Shown here piece after piece: positions 10,531 through 23,730 of a stretch of 64,000 nt of DNA (position 1 is its first letter; each line of letters opens with the position of its first letter). Origin of the DNA: Liolophura sinensis (Eukaryota > Mollusca > Polyplacophora > Chitonida > Chitonidae); assembly GCF_032854445.1 (NCBI RefSeq), contig NC_088302.1, positions 36,400,191 to 36,464,190 of the forward strand, given 5' to 3'. Position numbers and translations under genes: made by a program. The notes under the pieces are model-generated. The model saw nothing but the letters and a program-made list of their open reading frames with translations, ran no database searches and was not told the origin of the DNA.

Positions 10531-13500
10531 AGACGTATCGACTGAATTACCACAGAAAAAGCTTTGGTTTCATGGAGTAAAAGTAAGGAAGTAAGCATGA
10601 TGAATGAGCTCATTTACACAGATGGAAACTGTATCATCTTGTCCCGCATAGCTTCACATCTACACAGCAACAGTTGCTTTTGTAAAATATAATTTGGTTT
10701 TAAATGAAGTTATGCGATTGGAATGTCTTTTCTAATTGACCATACAAAATTTAAACAAGGTCAATGAACATGGTACCACTGCTTACATTTACACGTTTAA
10801 ATGTACACATTTGCACAAGCCACCGTACTTATAAAAAATCATAGTTTTTTGGCACAGAGCATAAATAATGGACCCCTTCACCTTCATTAATTCCTCGAGA
10901 ATTTGGCCCTAATGTGGGGACTGGTACAAAGGGTATATTTGGTCTGGGGAAAGCTGGTACATAACTTATCATTTGACCATCGCCCCAAGAGCTCTGCCAC
11001 AGCATAATTGAGGACGGCTGAAAACAATCCATCGCTCTAGCGCCACTTGACGTCAAAAGAAGACGTCATACGCTTTTTTCTGGCGTAAATTATACGTTGG
11101 TTGAAGCTTTCTCAAGTGCTGCTTTCGGCAGTTTCGAAGGGTTTGTTTTTCTTGGTTATTTGGTGAGGTTGCAGACAAGCTTAGCATATACTTCCTCGGC
11201 ATCTATATATAAATACCGTATACTTTATGCACATATATATTTATCACTGATCATATTCATTAAATATTGTTTAATGAAGTATATAGTAAAGTTGAGTATA
11301 GCAGTAAGAAAGCTGTCTGTTCGACTGTGCGGTACAAAAACATACGGAATACACATGGAAAGCTGTTGATCTCACTTGGAGAACTCGATTCCTTTCCAGT
11401 TTCACATTGCTCTGAACGTGAGGACACTTTAGAGATTATAACGGGAAGCCGCCGATCTCCAATCGCAGTGTTAAGTTTGTGTCCAGCTGTCACTTGTGAC
11501 CGTTATTCGATCTTGAACAGAGATTATGGATTGAAGACAGACCATTCCCCGAGGCCTTCCATGACAGATCTAGCGGACTGAGTTACCTGCCGGAGAAATC
11601 TCATTGCCATTAACTGAATTCTTAGTTGATGTAGCGTGCTATCTCAGCGTGACGAACACGGGTTCATTTCCTCTTAGGGCTCGCACGGGGTATTATCGAG
11701 GTCAGCAAACTTCGGACGATGAGTTTTCTCTGCGGAAGTTTGATGTCCTGCCTGGCTTTGTCTCCATGCAGACTACCTCTCCCTCTCGAGGTTCACTTAC
11801 TCTCCTGTGTTTTTGTCTTGGTATCTGTCAAATCGGAACCGAATGGAGGTTGCGTGGGATTCGTTGTCATTAGTTTCAAGTTAAAGACTTTTGTCTTTCC
11901 GTTACAGACTCAATTAACACATGGTTGTTTGTATAAACAGCCCAACCTCCCCTTCCCCAAAAGCCGTTTTCGCCTGTTTCTTTTGACCGTCACAATGGTT
12001 TTTGCAGGTTATGTGATGTCTTGTCAGGCAGCTCCGTTCTGCTATTGTTCAGCTGTCCGCTGTTTGTTCATGGCGAGTATCAATCATTGTGTTTTAGCGT
12101 CCCTAAACGAATTCTTTTCGCCGGTCTGTGACAGATCTGTTTGTCCTAGGGCTTGTCTGGTCACCCAAGATTCCGACCCCTGCTAATTACCTGTCATCAG
12201 CACATGTTATGAACTCACAATACATCATATGACAGCGATATTCCTTGGCATACCACAACACTATCTGTCGCAAGACGGTATTTCTTTCTCTCTTTTTTTT
12301 CATGTCTTAATCCGCATAGTATATACACTCCTGCGCAGACATCTTTGCTCCTTATCTTGCTCGGATAGGGAATGGTTTAGCTTCAGATCTGATCACCTAA
12401 AAGGATGTTACTTGAAGACATGAAGCATACTTTACAGTAACTATAGGCTGTTGATTTCATAAGACTCTAACAAGTGGCGATTTCTGAGAATGCCTACAAA
12501 TTATGCACGTACGTGGATTACGTTTTCCAGATACCATTTTACACAGGATGCTGTGATCCATATAATACACTCAAGTACTTACGCCCCTAAATACACGTTC
12601 CTGTTCAGGCCATCAGGCTGTTCATTTTGCCCGACTTTGTCCAAATGTGGGCTTGTCGCTGGAATATAAAAATGTTTGGATAAATATTATGTTGGCTTTG
12701 ATTAAAAAGTATAAAGATGCTTAACTGGAGCCCAATGACAAATGACCGATGAAATGCATCCGTGCTCTAATACAGTTATCGCCACCTCGCTAGCAGCTTA
12801 AAGTGGGCAGGTTTTATGTGAGGTTTTCAGAATGCATGGTTTCTGCCGCCTTATAAGTCAACACACACTTTATTTTATTGTATTCATTTTATCAAGCTTG
12901 AAAATGCTATTCTCGTGCATTGACATTTTCAGGACTACTAACGATAGTTGTTACTCTGTATTTCTCCTGTTATCAAAAACAAAAAATCCGAGAATTGCTA
13001 CAAATATATCCATAGTTGTTGAATTAATCCCCTATTTTAGAACGGTGCAAATGGTGTCTGATATACAACTGTGTATTTCAATTTGGGTTTAAAACGGGCA
13101 ATTGCGCAGATCAGTGTGTCTATATCATGAAAGACACTGTGTATTTATACCTTGTGAACGCTCTTTCTAGATAACTGTAAAGCTTTAGACAAAATCATCT
13201 TTTGGAATTTATGAAGAAAATTTATTGATCGTGATGCTCAGTTGTAAATTGTGCGCATATGCTTCAGTGTCCAACGCAGTTCGCCACGGTGGTATATTTT
13301 ACCCTGCATTGTTTTCCCTTTGCCTGTGTGTTTGTAAACCATGCATTTTACGAGCTTAATAACTCGGCTGGCAAGGCAGATGTGTAATATGAGAAACTGC
13401 AGTGACTGTAAAAATTGCTGTGTGTAGTTGTAAGATACAATTGCCTTATTCCACCCTGTGCATGTGAAACTTTGTAAGGAGACTTTGTGCAATGTGGTCA

Positions 13501-13629
13501 TGGTGGTATGTGTATTTAGGGTATATGTTGCTCTGAACATGTACAGAAAACTGTGCATCCGTGTCAAAGCATATCGTTTCTTAAATCAAGGATTGTGCCC
13601 GTCGTGTTATTATTCAGGCCATATTCTTT
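10531..13629. other. intergenic, no gene recognised
   Basis: No exon I can support. The part at about 11640-12190 is less AT-rich and carries a 155-codon open frame (11719-12186, +) rich in Cys, Leu and Ser with no recognisable domain or clear splice sites. It could be a chance frame, an untranslated exon or an unknown gene. Confidence 0.4.
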
Positions 13630-13765
13630 CTCAAATGAATATTTATTTATTTGATAAGTGTTTTACGCAAATACTCACCTATACAACGGCAGCCACCACT
13701 ATGGTGGCAGGGCCCGAGGGGAAACCCACGACCATCCATGGTAACTGGCAGACCTTCCCACGTTC
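13630..13765 (-). repeat. SINE family A, 3' fragment
   Basis: Minus-strand fragment with a degraded AAAT-type tail, 'tgttttacgcaaatactcac', 'caccactatggtgg', 'aaacccacgaccatcc' and 'ggcagaccttcccacg'. The head is missing. Confidence 0.8.
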
Positions 13766-14741
13766 GCAAATAAATATGTTTGAAAAGAATGAACGTAATG
13801 TAAAAATAATGCTTTTGGTAATTAATAAGCTCTGGTTGCAGGGCATGTGCATTATTTAATGTCCATCATGTAGTATCATGTAGTATCTTTTATTGCTCCA
13901 CGTAGACAAATTATGTAATCACACAAGTCAAGTGACAGTCTTATATATTAAGCACTCTGCGTCAAGCTGATGTGTCCATTCTTGCCACCAACAAAAAGCT
14001 ATATATATATATAGCAGATAGTATACTTAACACTGAAATGTCTGTGACTGTAACTGTATTTCAAGTATATGGACTTATGTCTGGAATTAAATCGTGACTC
14101 CAGATTTTACAACCTTTAATAAAATGGGTCCATATTATCGCGTTGGTACTGTGAGGTGGTGTCTGGCGGCTGATTCAGTTTCAGGTTTTGATGAGATGAC
14201 CATAAGACTATCCCGGGGGTAAGCGGTACAAAGTATACCAGTGGTACATAGGGAACACTGTATACTGCCGGCCATTTGGTCTGTCCATAGCCTGAAGAAT
14301 GGGTATATGAAATTGTCTGGGTCCTATATACATGGCCAGCGCACATGTTAATACCGTCCAGATGGGGGAAGCACTTATGCCGTAAATAAGCCATGTTGGC
14401 GATAGACGAACATAAACTCATCAAGAAAACATTCCCAGTAGCGAATGGCAGTTAACAGTGGAGAATATCTATTATGCTTGGTTCGAAGGTCGTATAAAGC
14501 AAGACACTGGTTAATAATGGCCTTACTGCCCCTCCGAGGACTGGATCTAAAGCATACATGGAACAACAATGACCATAAAGTTCGTTCATGACTAACTTGC
14601 CCATTTTCCCTGATTGTGAGAGTTCTATTGATTTTAGAGAGGTGTTTGCTTCGAACATGGGATGATACTCCTTTGGAAAATTGAAGTTTCAGAAACTTTA
14701 GGTCATTCAGGGGCGATATATTTGTAGGCTACGAGCACAGG
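13766..14741. other. intergenic, no gene recognised
   Basis: No supported gene. There is a short TA run near 14000. The 102-codon minus frame at 14116-14424 has no recognisable domain. Confidence 0.4.
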
Positions 14742-14903
14742 TGAGTGCTTGTGGTTTAACGTCGTATTCAACAATTTTTCAGTCATATGGCGACGAAGGA
14801 ATCCTTAGGGTGCATGTACGTGTAATGTGCCTCCTTCTTGCAGGACGGATTTCCACCGCTCTTTTATTTAGTGCTGCTTCACTGAGACGACTTACCGACG
14901 TTT
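14742..14903 (-). repeat. SINE family B, 3' half
   Basis: Shows the family B tail and body on the minus strand: 'ggtttaacgtcgtattcaac', 'tttttcagtcatatgg', 'gaaggaatccttagggtgca', 'gcaggacggatttccaccg' and 'actgagacgactta'. These match the full-length copy at 36417-36784 in order. The tRNA-like head is absent. Confidence 0.85.
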
Positions 14904-16470
14904 GGTATTTTATCTAGTCATTTAGTTTGTTCTGTCGTTTGAGATTTGATTGACGTTGTCAAAAATGATTTTCGTATATATATCGTCACTTCTGCTTAGG
15001 GGTACAGAAAACCAGGTAATGTCTGGGGGAAACAAGCACACCTCCATATATACCTGATTAACTGATCACAGAAATTTGTAGTTCGCAGGATTCGAACTTG
15101 TAACCTCGGAATCTACCACCATCATTGCATGATACCCAATTTGACAGTCCAGACTGATAGGCTACAAAGAAATGTTTCCATATACCACATGTAAACTTGA
15201 GACAATCCAAACGCGATGTGTCTCTCTTCCTTAGCTGCAGTTCCGTGGGCCTCATCCATTTCCTTACGCGGGAGTAAGCTTAATTTATTAACACTGAGAT
15301 AAATGATTTAGGTGGGTGAAAAATTGGCGACCGCGTTTGGTAGACAAGGGCAGTAATCGAGCGTTAATCAACGCGGATGCTCCCTGTTATTACGATGTTT
15401 GGCGCGGGTTTTCAGGCCGACCGATCACGGCAGCTAAAACGGGCAGAGAACTGTGATTTATACGCCTGTCCAGTGCTGATAGGATTACGCAGCGACATCT
15501 CGGAAATACAATTGGGCGTAATTCTGTTGGATACCATGCTGACCCCTATCCCTCTCAAGAAGCGCAGTGAATCGTGCTTAGTTTGTCGTGTGGTCGAATC
15601 ACAAGTGTGTTTATGCTATAATTTACGGGCAGCTGCATTTAGGCAGATAAATCAGCGTGCTACATGTTATAATCACTGCTCTCAAGTCCCATTCATCATC
15701 GGAAAACATGGCAATACAGTAACGTAACCACGAACCGGGACATAACCCAATATATATTATATATGCTATCTGGAATTATGCACTCAATAAATTTCGTTCA
15801 ATAAATGTTTTTGGGTTTGTTTAAATACAATATTTATGTGGTTGGCTTGACAGAATATGTCCTCAGTTTTGTTTTACCGTCATAGCTTCACAATATATAT
15901 ATTGTGCCAGACTCATCGGTTCTAAGGAAACCATAGAAACATTCTGCTCTAAGTGACCAAGCCCGGTATTGCGAAAGTTGGACTTATTGTATAAGTTCAC
16001 CCATAAAACTAACCCCCACCGTATAAGTAAAAAAATCATGAGTAACCAAAAATCAAATAAATATTACCAGTTTATGAAACCAGTGGATTCCATTCACCTT
16101 AATACTTCACTGGAGAAAATCAAGGTCACGGGTGTGTCGTTCCACTCGGCATTGTTGCTAACTAGACTCAGTTATATGATTAGAATCAGTGAATTAATGG
16201 CCTGTGGTACGTGCACAGCATCGCTGCTCAAGCGACTCGATCGAACTTTACAAGAATCGAAGCGCCATCTCAAGTCCAACGATGGCAGCTGGATCCGAAA
16301 TCACATACAAAGCTGTATTTTAGTCTTAAGTCAGACTTTATCTTAACTTGCACTAAAATTGTGCATAACTGATGAATTTCTATTTTGCTGTTAGGAGCTG
16401 TCTTAGGCTTTCAAGGCAAAATTGAAAATCAAGGTGTATGCTTGGGGATTTACGTAGCACTTAAAGATTT
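14904..16470. other. intergenic, no gene recognised
   Basis: Unrecognised frames occur at 15377-15727 and 15969-16346 (+). A B-box-like 'gttcgaatcc' on the minus strand near 15090 suggests a decayed tRNA-derived head. The segment 15300-15720 is richer in CpG than its surroundings, but no gene start can be assigned. Confidence 0.4.
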
Positions 16471-16826
16471 TTAACTCATTTGACGACTAGAACTCATTAG
16501 GGGTGCCACTGGTGGCAGATTCAGTGGTCGCCGGAGGACACGTTGTGACGTCAGACATGGTGGCGGCTGTGGCACCACTGGTCTCCTCCAGTGGCCAATG
16601 GAACGACACGTCAGTGGCCACAACCTCTTCAGCGCCCACCAGGAGCGAATGGAACACATCCTTGGTGTCTGTACATATACTGTATCTTCTTGTGGCAGGG
16701 CGAGTCCATGCCGCCAAAGTGCTGCCGCCATTACAGTATCATATCGAAGACAACAGACAAGACACCTCACCCATTCACATTATACTGACACCGCGCAAAC
16801 CAGCTGCTCTAACCTCTCAGCACTGA
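16471..16826. other. GC-richer block open on both strands, unidentified
   Basis: Two + frames and two - frames stay open across about 250-350 bp (for example 16503-16826 + and 16487-16717 -), and base composition is clearly richer in G+C than the flanks. The minus frame of 76 codons ends GTPNEF with a stop. None resembles a family I know. It may be a lone terminal exon or a compositional effect. Confidence 0.3.
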
Positions 16827-16857
16827 GCTCGAAACGAGACAGCAATAAGTACCATTT

Positions 16858-16915
16858 TTAAAGTCTTTGGTATAACCCAACTCGGGTTTGATCCCGGGGA
16901 CTCCCGACTGCGAGA
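16858..16915 (-). repeat. SINE family B, head fragment
   Basis: Aligns with the tRNA-derived head of the copy at 36417-36784: 'aaagtctttggt', then a B-box-like 'gggtttgatcccgggg' followed by 'actcccgactgcgag'. The rest of the element is absent. Confidence 0.6.
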
Positions 16916-17570
16916 TGAAAATTAATATGAAGGCTCAAAGTATAATACCAACAGTTAAGACAACGTCCGTCGTTATAGTCTCCTTTTCTTCCATCCATGA
17001 CTATCAGATTGCCTAATGAAATAAGTTTTGAGACTTAGGTGTGGTTGGTACTCCGCCAATGTTATTTAATATGAAGGTTGAACACTGCATACAACGCAAA
17101 TAATGTACACAAGATGGGCCCTTGTGGCAGCACAGCAGTCAAGATTCCATTAGAGACTATCTCCTATACTACAAGGATCCAAGAGCTCATTACACGTTGT
17201 CAAAGAATGAAATATTTCAAGATGTATTGTGGCTTTACAATTCCTGAAACACAACCGCATGTCTCTGTTACATCTGTTCACCCTTTTCTGTTCCAAACCA
17301 TTATTCCAAAGCTGATGTGTTGCTCTTTGCGTTTACTCTGTTACCTCAAAGACTTCCTTAATCTCCACATGAAGAGCCAACCCACGGTGGCCAAATGACA
17401 TAATGGGCTTTCCAGCTAAATGTGCAGTAGTTTGGCCTGGCTTTCTCACTTAACAAACATGATCTTAGCGATCTGACAAGTGGAATATTCTTGTGTCCGA
17501 CGTACGACACATTTCATTTTATTTAAAACGTGGCACGTTCTTCGTGTCAAAACTAAGTCAGAGCCAAACT
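16916..17570. other. intergenic, no gene recognised
   Basis: A 106-codon frame (17078-17398, +) shows no recognisable domain. Nothing else seen. Confidence 0.35.
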
Positions 17571-17986
17571 AAACACTGAATGTTTTTTTCCATATCTATA
17601 TTAATAATAATTTCTCAAAAATCTTTGTAGTATTACACGTACAGATCATTGTATATAGTACTGATTAGATTTGAAAACTCAACCATTAAGGTTCTTTAAG
17701 ATGAACTAAAATTACTTTAGCATGACCTGGTTAAGACAAGGATAATCCATCTCAACCAAAAGTCAAATTTCCTGCGTCATTTTAGTACTATACAAACAGG
17801 ACCATATTCTGTACCATGCAATATCCGCTATCAAACCAGATAGCCAATTTACATTTTCATAAGTAAGTCTACCGAGCTGTAATCTCAAATTTACACGCAA
17901 ATAAAAAAAAATCAATAATACAGTGAATAGGAATGCTCGTATTGCAGAGTAGTTTTCATTAATCTGCTATGTGTGTGTGATGGGTT

Positions 17987-18012
17987 GGGGGGGGGGGGGG
18001 GGGGCGGGGGGG
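17987..18012 (+). repeat. poly-G tract
   Basis: A run of 18 G, one C and then 7 G inside copy A of the duplication. Copy B lacks it. It is prone to length error and could form a G-quadruplex. Confidence 0.95.
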
Positions 18013-19078
18013 CTAAAATATTATCAGAACTTTCATATTTACACAATGTGCTATGTCGTATATTGTCATCCACATAAATGACCTTATTTGAATTCTGCCT
18101 AAGAAACGAAGTTAATCATGGGGTTTTATGTCATTTACTCACTTTATAACAATTAAGGGAGTATATTTATATTGTGGACAAGTGACAGTTGGTTTAGCAC
18201 AGTTTAAAGGCCGAACATGGTATTTGACTGAACAGTGGAATTCAGTATACAGTAATGTATAGGTGTCATGGAAACAGAATAAAACTTACGTGCTCAATAT
18301 CACTCAAGTGTCCATTAAACTTAGATATAAACTTGAGATATTTGCATAGACGCCGTGTGTAAAGACGTGCGTGATTACATTTTCAAACCTATTGCTTGTC
18401 TAGAGATATTTTGTTTACATCTCAAATCAATTTTCTTTCAAAAAGTGAGGCACAAAAATTAATATTTTCCCTATTTGATCTTTGGAACTCATTTTTTTGG
18501 AAAGTGTTTTATTTGTCTTTAACGGTTTCTTATGGTATACCGTTTGGAATAATTATTTCACTCTACAGGCCTCAGAGATGAGTGTTTCACCCTTGAAATA
18601 TCAACTTTCAACCAAGACAGAGATTAAAACTCCGAATGTAAAAGCACTAAAATGTCCCTAGGACAAGAGAAACCATTTCACCCACCCACTTCAAATGACC
18701 CCAAAAGCAAGTACATTTTGTTTTCGTAATTTTCCATGCAATCTAAGCAACGCGTACTGAATAAGTTACATAAAGTAAGGATTGTTGCGCCCTCGAAGCA
18801 GCATCATCGTTCCGGAATTGTTACATCACTGCCAACGCCAGTATATGAATGCCGATTGCGAGAATATTGCGAAGAATTATCTGCCTGTACTGGATCCAAA
18901 GAGCATATTTAGGTCTAAACCCCATCATAGTCACCTGAGACAGTCCCACAATCTATATCTATTTTGAACGGAGAAAAATTGCGATTAAAAATGCATGATT
19001 GAATAGTTTTCAATTAGGCAATCGATGGGTGATTCATGTATGAAGCAGGACACTAGTACGCTGGGCAGAGACCATGTA

Positions 19079-19216
19079 ACGACGTACCTGTCATTTCAGC
19101 ACCTCTGCGCTGGTTCTTTATGACTCGTCCCGCGCCCCGAACGGAAATTGCGCTGACATCATCTCTACCCTAGGGTTAAAAAAGAGCCATTTTGTTTGCG
19201 GTGTGTCTGATTGGCC
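19079..19216. promoter_or_regulatory. conserved CCAAT-containing block (copy A)
   Basis: This is the best conserved part of the segmental duplication. It holds 'gacgtacctgtcatttcagc', 'gtcccgcgcccc-aacggaa', 'tagggttaaaaaagagcc' and 'tctgattggcc', whose reverse complement gives GGCCAATCAGA, a good CCAAT box. GC-rich and AT-rich pieces alternate as in a promoter. No transcript start or gene can be tied to it, so a regulatory role is inference. Confidence 0.35.
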
Positions 19217-21545
19217 GAGGGGAGCTACTGGCTCTTTGCCTTCCCCATGAACTGTTGTTTTCTCTCGAGAGACCCGTCAGCAAATGGGGTAGACTCGGAG
19301 CTTTCGCTGGATAAAACACCAGTAGACAGGGAGTTGGCGGAAAATAGAATATAACAGTTAAAATGGATCAATATACCACCAGGAGGACCATTTGAACAGG
19401 AGCAGTACAGAATAATGCGAAAAATATACAAAACCGCTTAATCAGGCAATTTGGTCTGGTTCCAATTATAATGTTAAAACCTAATCTTCGTGTACAACTG
19501 AAGAGGTTAGATGCTCGATCTCTTAAGCGGGAGACGGAAGTTTAATCGTAAGACCATAAAATCGTCGGCAATCTTGGTAATTCATCACATGGTCAGCCTG
19601 TTTTTCATCACTGGTCTGTCAAGGTAAATGTTGGCCTGTTATCAGTAAACTGTGATTGGGTGTGGTGTCTTCTGGTTCTTCGGTATGGCACATTGTGAAT
19701 GTTTCGACTTAAGAGCAAGTAGCCGAGATTAAATTCGTCGAGATGAAAATAATTTAATAGAGATATTTAGCAGTAAGGCAAATCTTGAAGAATATATTGT
19801 GACCAATTTTAAACATAGTACTTGTGAGTGTCACCGATATACATGTACATACAAAGAATAAACGGATCAGAATTCATCTATTTCGTTGATTTGAATCCAA
19901 TGAGTTTTGATGGTGTATATGTGAAACTTGTCCACATTAGTTAGAGCTGCATTCTGTAGATTTGTTAGAGAATGGCAGGAGAAAAAGTACTGAATGTACA
20001 TAGAACCTATACCCAAACTGAGCAAAATATGGTCTACGACACCTAACACACAAATGTTCAAAACTGCATTTGTCCCATCCTCCGGTTCAGCGTACAAATA
20101 TACAACATATAACTGACACTATGTTAAAACCCATCCAAATCTCACAAGGACGAATTGCTGCTATATGAACCTAGATCATCTTGAAAGCCAACGGGATTGT
20201 ATTAAAGAGTTTACACACTTCTTAGACAAAAGCTACCAGACTCTATACTTCACACTAAACCTTTACACAGCTTAAAGGTTTAGATTGGGTATAGACTGGT
20301 TTGCCCCACAAACAAATTAACTGTTCTTCGTCATGCGGTAAGCTTGAATCCTTCTAATAGGTTTCACAAACCTGTGCATCAACAGACATTTGTATGCAAG
20401 CCGTCAACCAAGATGTACGTTTAGGGTCCATAATCTCAAGGCCAATTCTCAAGACGATGTTTAACACAAAGAACTATAAAAGGATATGAAAGTATGAAAA
20501 TAGGACGGTATCATGGTCAACAGTGTTCAATGATGTTGTAAAGACGCAAGTTATGTTCTTGGTAAAGACGTGAAATCAGTATTCAAACCGTGTAACAAGG
20601 CTTCCAGTATTATTTCGATCATATTACACCGATGTGTTCACGTAGTTGGTTTATCCCACTGCCCACGTATTTACAGTGCTGCCTTTCAAAGATACGAGAT
20701 GTATCAAACTCCTCACAATGTACTGACACTGAGTCGGTAAGCTACTCTGTCCATGTCAAACCGCAGTTCGCCAAGAAAAAAGGGTACAGATGTTTTCTAT
20801 TTCACAATGGATCAATATACCACCGATCAAATGAACTAGGGTGGCACAGAATAACTTGCAAACGGCAATGCAACCCTTATTATCATGAAGGCTTGATCAA
20901 CAGTGACAGCTGGGGAATGCGGAAATTCTCCGTCTAAGGCAGGTATTGAAGCAACACGAAATTGAAAGACAATCATCTTGATCATGCACGCGCCCGGTCA
21001 CGACCAGCTCTTTTGAAAATATATATTCATGGGCGACCCAAAGCTTGGGGAAAAAGTTTTTTCTTTTGTACAGTTTTTTCATGACAATATGTATATGTTA
21101 GTAATAATGCAAAATTAATGTTATTAAGCATGTTAAAAAACGGCCAAAAACAGCAATGGCGATATATTTTGGCACCGTATTTATTTTAACAAAAGGAATA
21201 AACATAAAAACAACATATGTAGATGGAAAATACATCGTCATATGTACGAATATTGTCAGTTGGAATAGAAGCAGCTTTTTTCCTTCAAAACGTAAATGTT
21301 TTACTCCAAAATACAAAGCTTTTGATGATGTAGGCATATAATAGGTCGGTTTATAAACTGACCAGTAAAGACTCACTCCCTCCCCACCTCACCACATACA
21401 CTCCTAACTTATACTACATCTCTCCTTTAATAACAAGCGGAGGAACATGATAACAAACAGCGAAACTTCGTCTAAGTCTACCGAAGGCCGCTCCAAGACG
21501 GCGGAATCCTTTGGGTTTGTTTTCGACATTAGAAACACCTTCAAT
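19217..21545. other. intergenic, no gene recognised
   Basis: Short frames only (19225-19431 -, 19867-20097 -, 20632-20937 +, 21098-21376 -), none with a recognisable motif. The frame at 20632-20937 is Cys- and His-containing and protein-like in composition but has no clear splice sites. Confidence 0.4.
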
Positions 21546-21827
21546 TCATTCATCCTTCTGGAAAACGTCTTGTCCATATATCGCGATTACCTTATCTTGG
21601 ATGACTGTTACATTTCGTTGTCTCGTGGTCTTTGTTTTCCGTGTCGGCTTAACATTTTTGATATCCACAGGCATGACCCTTTCTTTTCTTCGTTCACTGA
21701 CAGCAACGTCCGTTTTCCCGATAACTGACAGGCTGTCCTTTTCCAGAAATTTCTCATCACGTGTTTTGTTCTCGTCAACCATAGGCACAGACTTTTGTCT
21801 GAATTCCCTGTCAGGCTCCTCTTTCAA
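21546..21827 (-). CDS. unrecognised Lys/Glu-rich open frame
   Basis: A minus-strand frame of about 93 codons, highly charged (many Lys, Arg, Glu, Asp), ending VFQKDE before TGA. It has no in-frame ATG at its left end; its first codon is TTG, so if real it would be an internal or terminal exon or the relic of a longer gene. The composition resembles a basic, disordered nuclear protein more than chance AT-rich sequence does. The complementary strand is also open, as Ser/Phe-rich frames. I do not recognise it and no acceptor is clearly better than others. Confidence 0.25.
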   Translation of the reverse strand: MKEEPDREFRQKSVPMVDENKTRDEKFLEKDSLSVIGKTDVAVSERRKERVMPVDIKNVKPTRKTKTTRQRNVTVIQDKVIAIYGQDVFQKDE

Positions 21828-23730
21828 GTAGGCTGTTCACGTCCATGTTATTTTCACCATTATCTCTGGGAAGTATGTCATTTTCGGTGTTTTCTGGTGG
21901 TGCTGGGAACTGAAGGCGATGTTTCAAACCCTAGTTCATGAGTATTCCCCAAGGTAAAAGAACTTCAGCCTACTATTCTGCGTAAAATAGGAGATAGAAT
22001 GATCAGAAATTATCATGGTTACATACCGTGTACATTTCATGAAATCATTTAGGCCTATATGCGATATGAATATATAAATAAACTTAAAATGCAACACTAC
22101 AGCAATCAAGAAAAAAGAACTTTGGACCATTTATTAGAGTAATGTTGTGCAATGAAAAGGACTATAGCAAGACAAATTTATTCAAAATACTACTGCGCAA
22201 GATATAGGTGTGAAGTACTCCAGTGACAAACATTCTGTTATTGCTCTAATTGTCACCTACCTGGCGTGTAAGGTCTGGTGTTGGGTTCTTTCCGACTTAG
22301 GCTTAGTGCCCTTGGACACAAGGTTCTTTTCGGGAATGCCCTAGGCTCCCCACATGGAGGCTTCCACGGGGATTATCTTCTGAGTAGTACATGCCTTCCC
22401 GGGGGTATGGGTGTCACCTGGCTTCCCTAAGCTCATGCCCAGATACCGGGAGACCGATTGTCCTCTAGGAGTCTGGGGGCGTACTGGAACTGGTACAGGA
22501 ATCTTTTTCAAGAAACTCTTCTCTGTAGGTCATTCTTCGGGCCCCAGGTAGTTATCTGTATCATATCAGAGGTTCCTGGATCCGATGCCCACATGGAAAA
22601 TCCTCCGACCAGGCTACATTCAGGGAGTTCAGGGTGGCATCAAGACTGAACCTAGAAGAAGATGAATAAACTACGGTAAAAAAATGTTAAAATTTTAAAT
22701 TCTACATTTTGATATCAAAGAAGTAACTCTCTTACTGAACGGCCCACTTTAGAAGAAATCCCCACTGGTCACTCAAAAACTGCAGGCATACACCGTAACG
22801 TAATTAACATTGACTAGCAGGTGTAACCATCTAAGTTAATCTATTCTCAGACTACCTTGATCAAATGCTAATAGGCTATGTAGATGTAAAATAACTTTTA
22901 TGTCATGTTAAGAATGTAATCATACATGCTTTTTAGTATTTCCGATTGTTCAGGAACGAATGATGTTATATCTGCTGTTTCGTTAAAACCGATACAAAAA
23001 CACAAGATATCCAAAGCATAAAAAGGGCGGCAACACACCGACAATTACGATAGTGATTTTTATTTCAATCTTTATTTGTGTTCATTATTTACACTCAAGA
23101 AATTGTGTGTATAGTAGAAGCAAAATTTCCCGAAAAAACAAATACATTATAACATACATATATCCGTGCCCAATTCGTCATCATTTGAAAAATTCATATC
23201 CATTTTCTAAGTATACACTTATCTATAACAGACAGAAATGGGACGTTATTACTTACATGTAACTGCTCTTGGATACAGCTTTAATACGTTCTCGAGATCC
23301 GTATCGATCATTCCAATGTATAAAACACATCAACATGCATGTCACTTCGAACTATTGCTATTAAAGATTTCTTAATTGTAATTGTTATTAAAACTAGTCC
23401 TAATTCGATCCAAAAACACATACCTTCAGCTAGCTCGCTGCAAATCGCCACACAACACTTTTCCCCCCAAGGATTTGATGCTGTGTCTATCTTGTTTATG
23501 GCACTGGTGAAGTTTAAAGATGTTCAACCTCCCAGGTCATCGTCGGTATGCAACGTCATGAGAACACCCAACTTACCGATTTTAGCGGACAACCGATGGC
23601 CACCATCGGTCATCCGGTGTGTGTTGGAGAACCGAGCTAAAGTTCATGGAAAATAGACGCTTCCATTTCGCAGCATGCAATTCCTCATCTTAATGGTTGC
23701 ATGTACATTTTCTCTTCATGTGCAATGTAA
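21828..23730. other. intergenic, no gene recognised
   Basis: The segment 22250-22660 is markedly GC-richer than its surroundings and contains a donor-like CCAG/GTAGGTGA on the minus strand near 22255, but no coding frame can be assigned. The frame at 23339-23656 (+) has no recognisable domain. Confidence 0.35.

Larger units (their letters stand above)
17571..19216. repeat. segmental duplication, copy A
   Basis: Diverged copy of 23731-26359. Aligned landmarks in the same order are 'gtcagagccaaac' (17571), 'gtagtattacac', 'gacaaggataatccatct', 'ctgtaccatgcaatatccgc' (17810), 'gatagcca', 'acgcaaataaaaa' and 'gaccttatttgaattctg'. Then come the Lys/Glu-poor AT region, 'cctgtactg-atccaaa', and the final block from 'gacgtacctgtcatttcagc' (19081) to 'tctgattggcc' (19216). 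The offset to copy B grows from about 6.2 kb on the left to about 7.1 kb on the right because copy B received SINE insertions and other sequence. No protein-coding content is evident. Confidence 0.85.

Noticed and set aside
11719-12186. 155-codon + strand frame, Cys-rich
   Set aside because: No signal peptide, spaced cysteine framework or splice sites could be recognised. Left as unassigned sequence.
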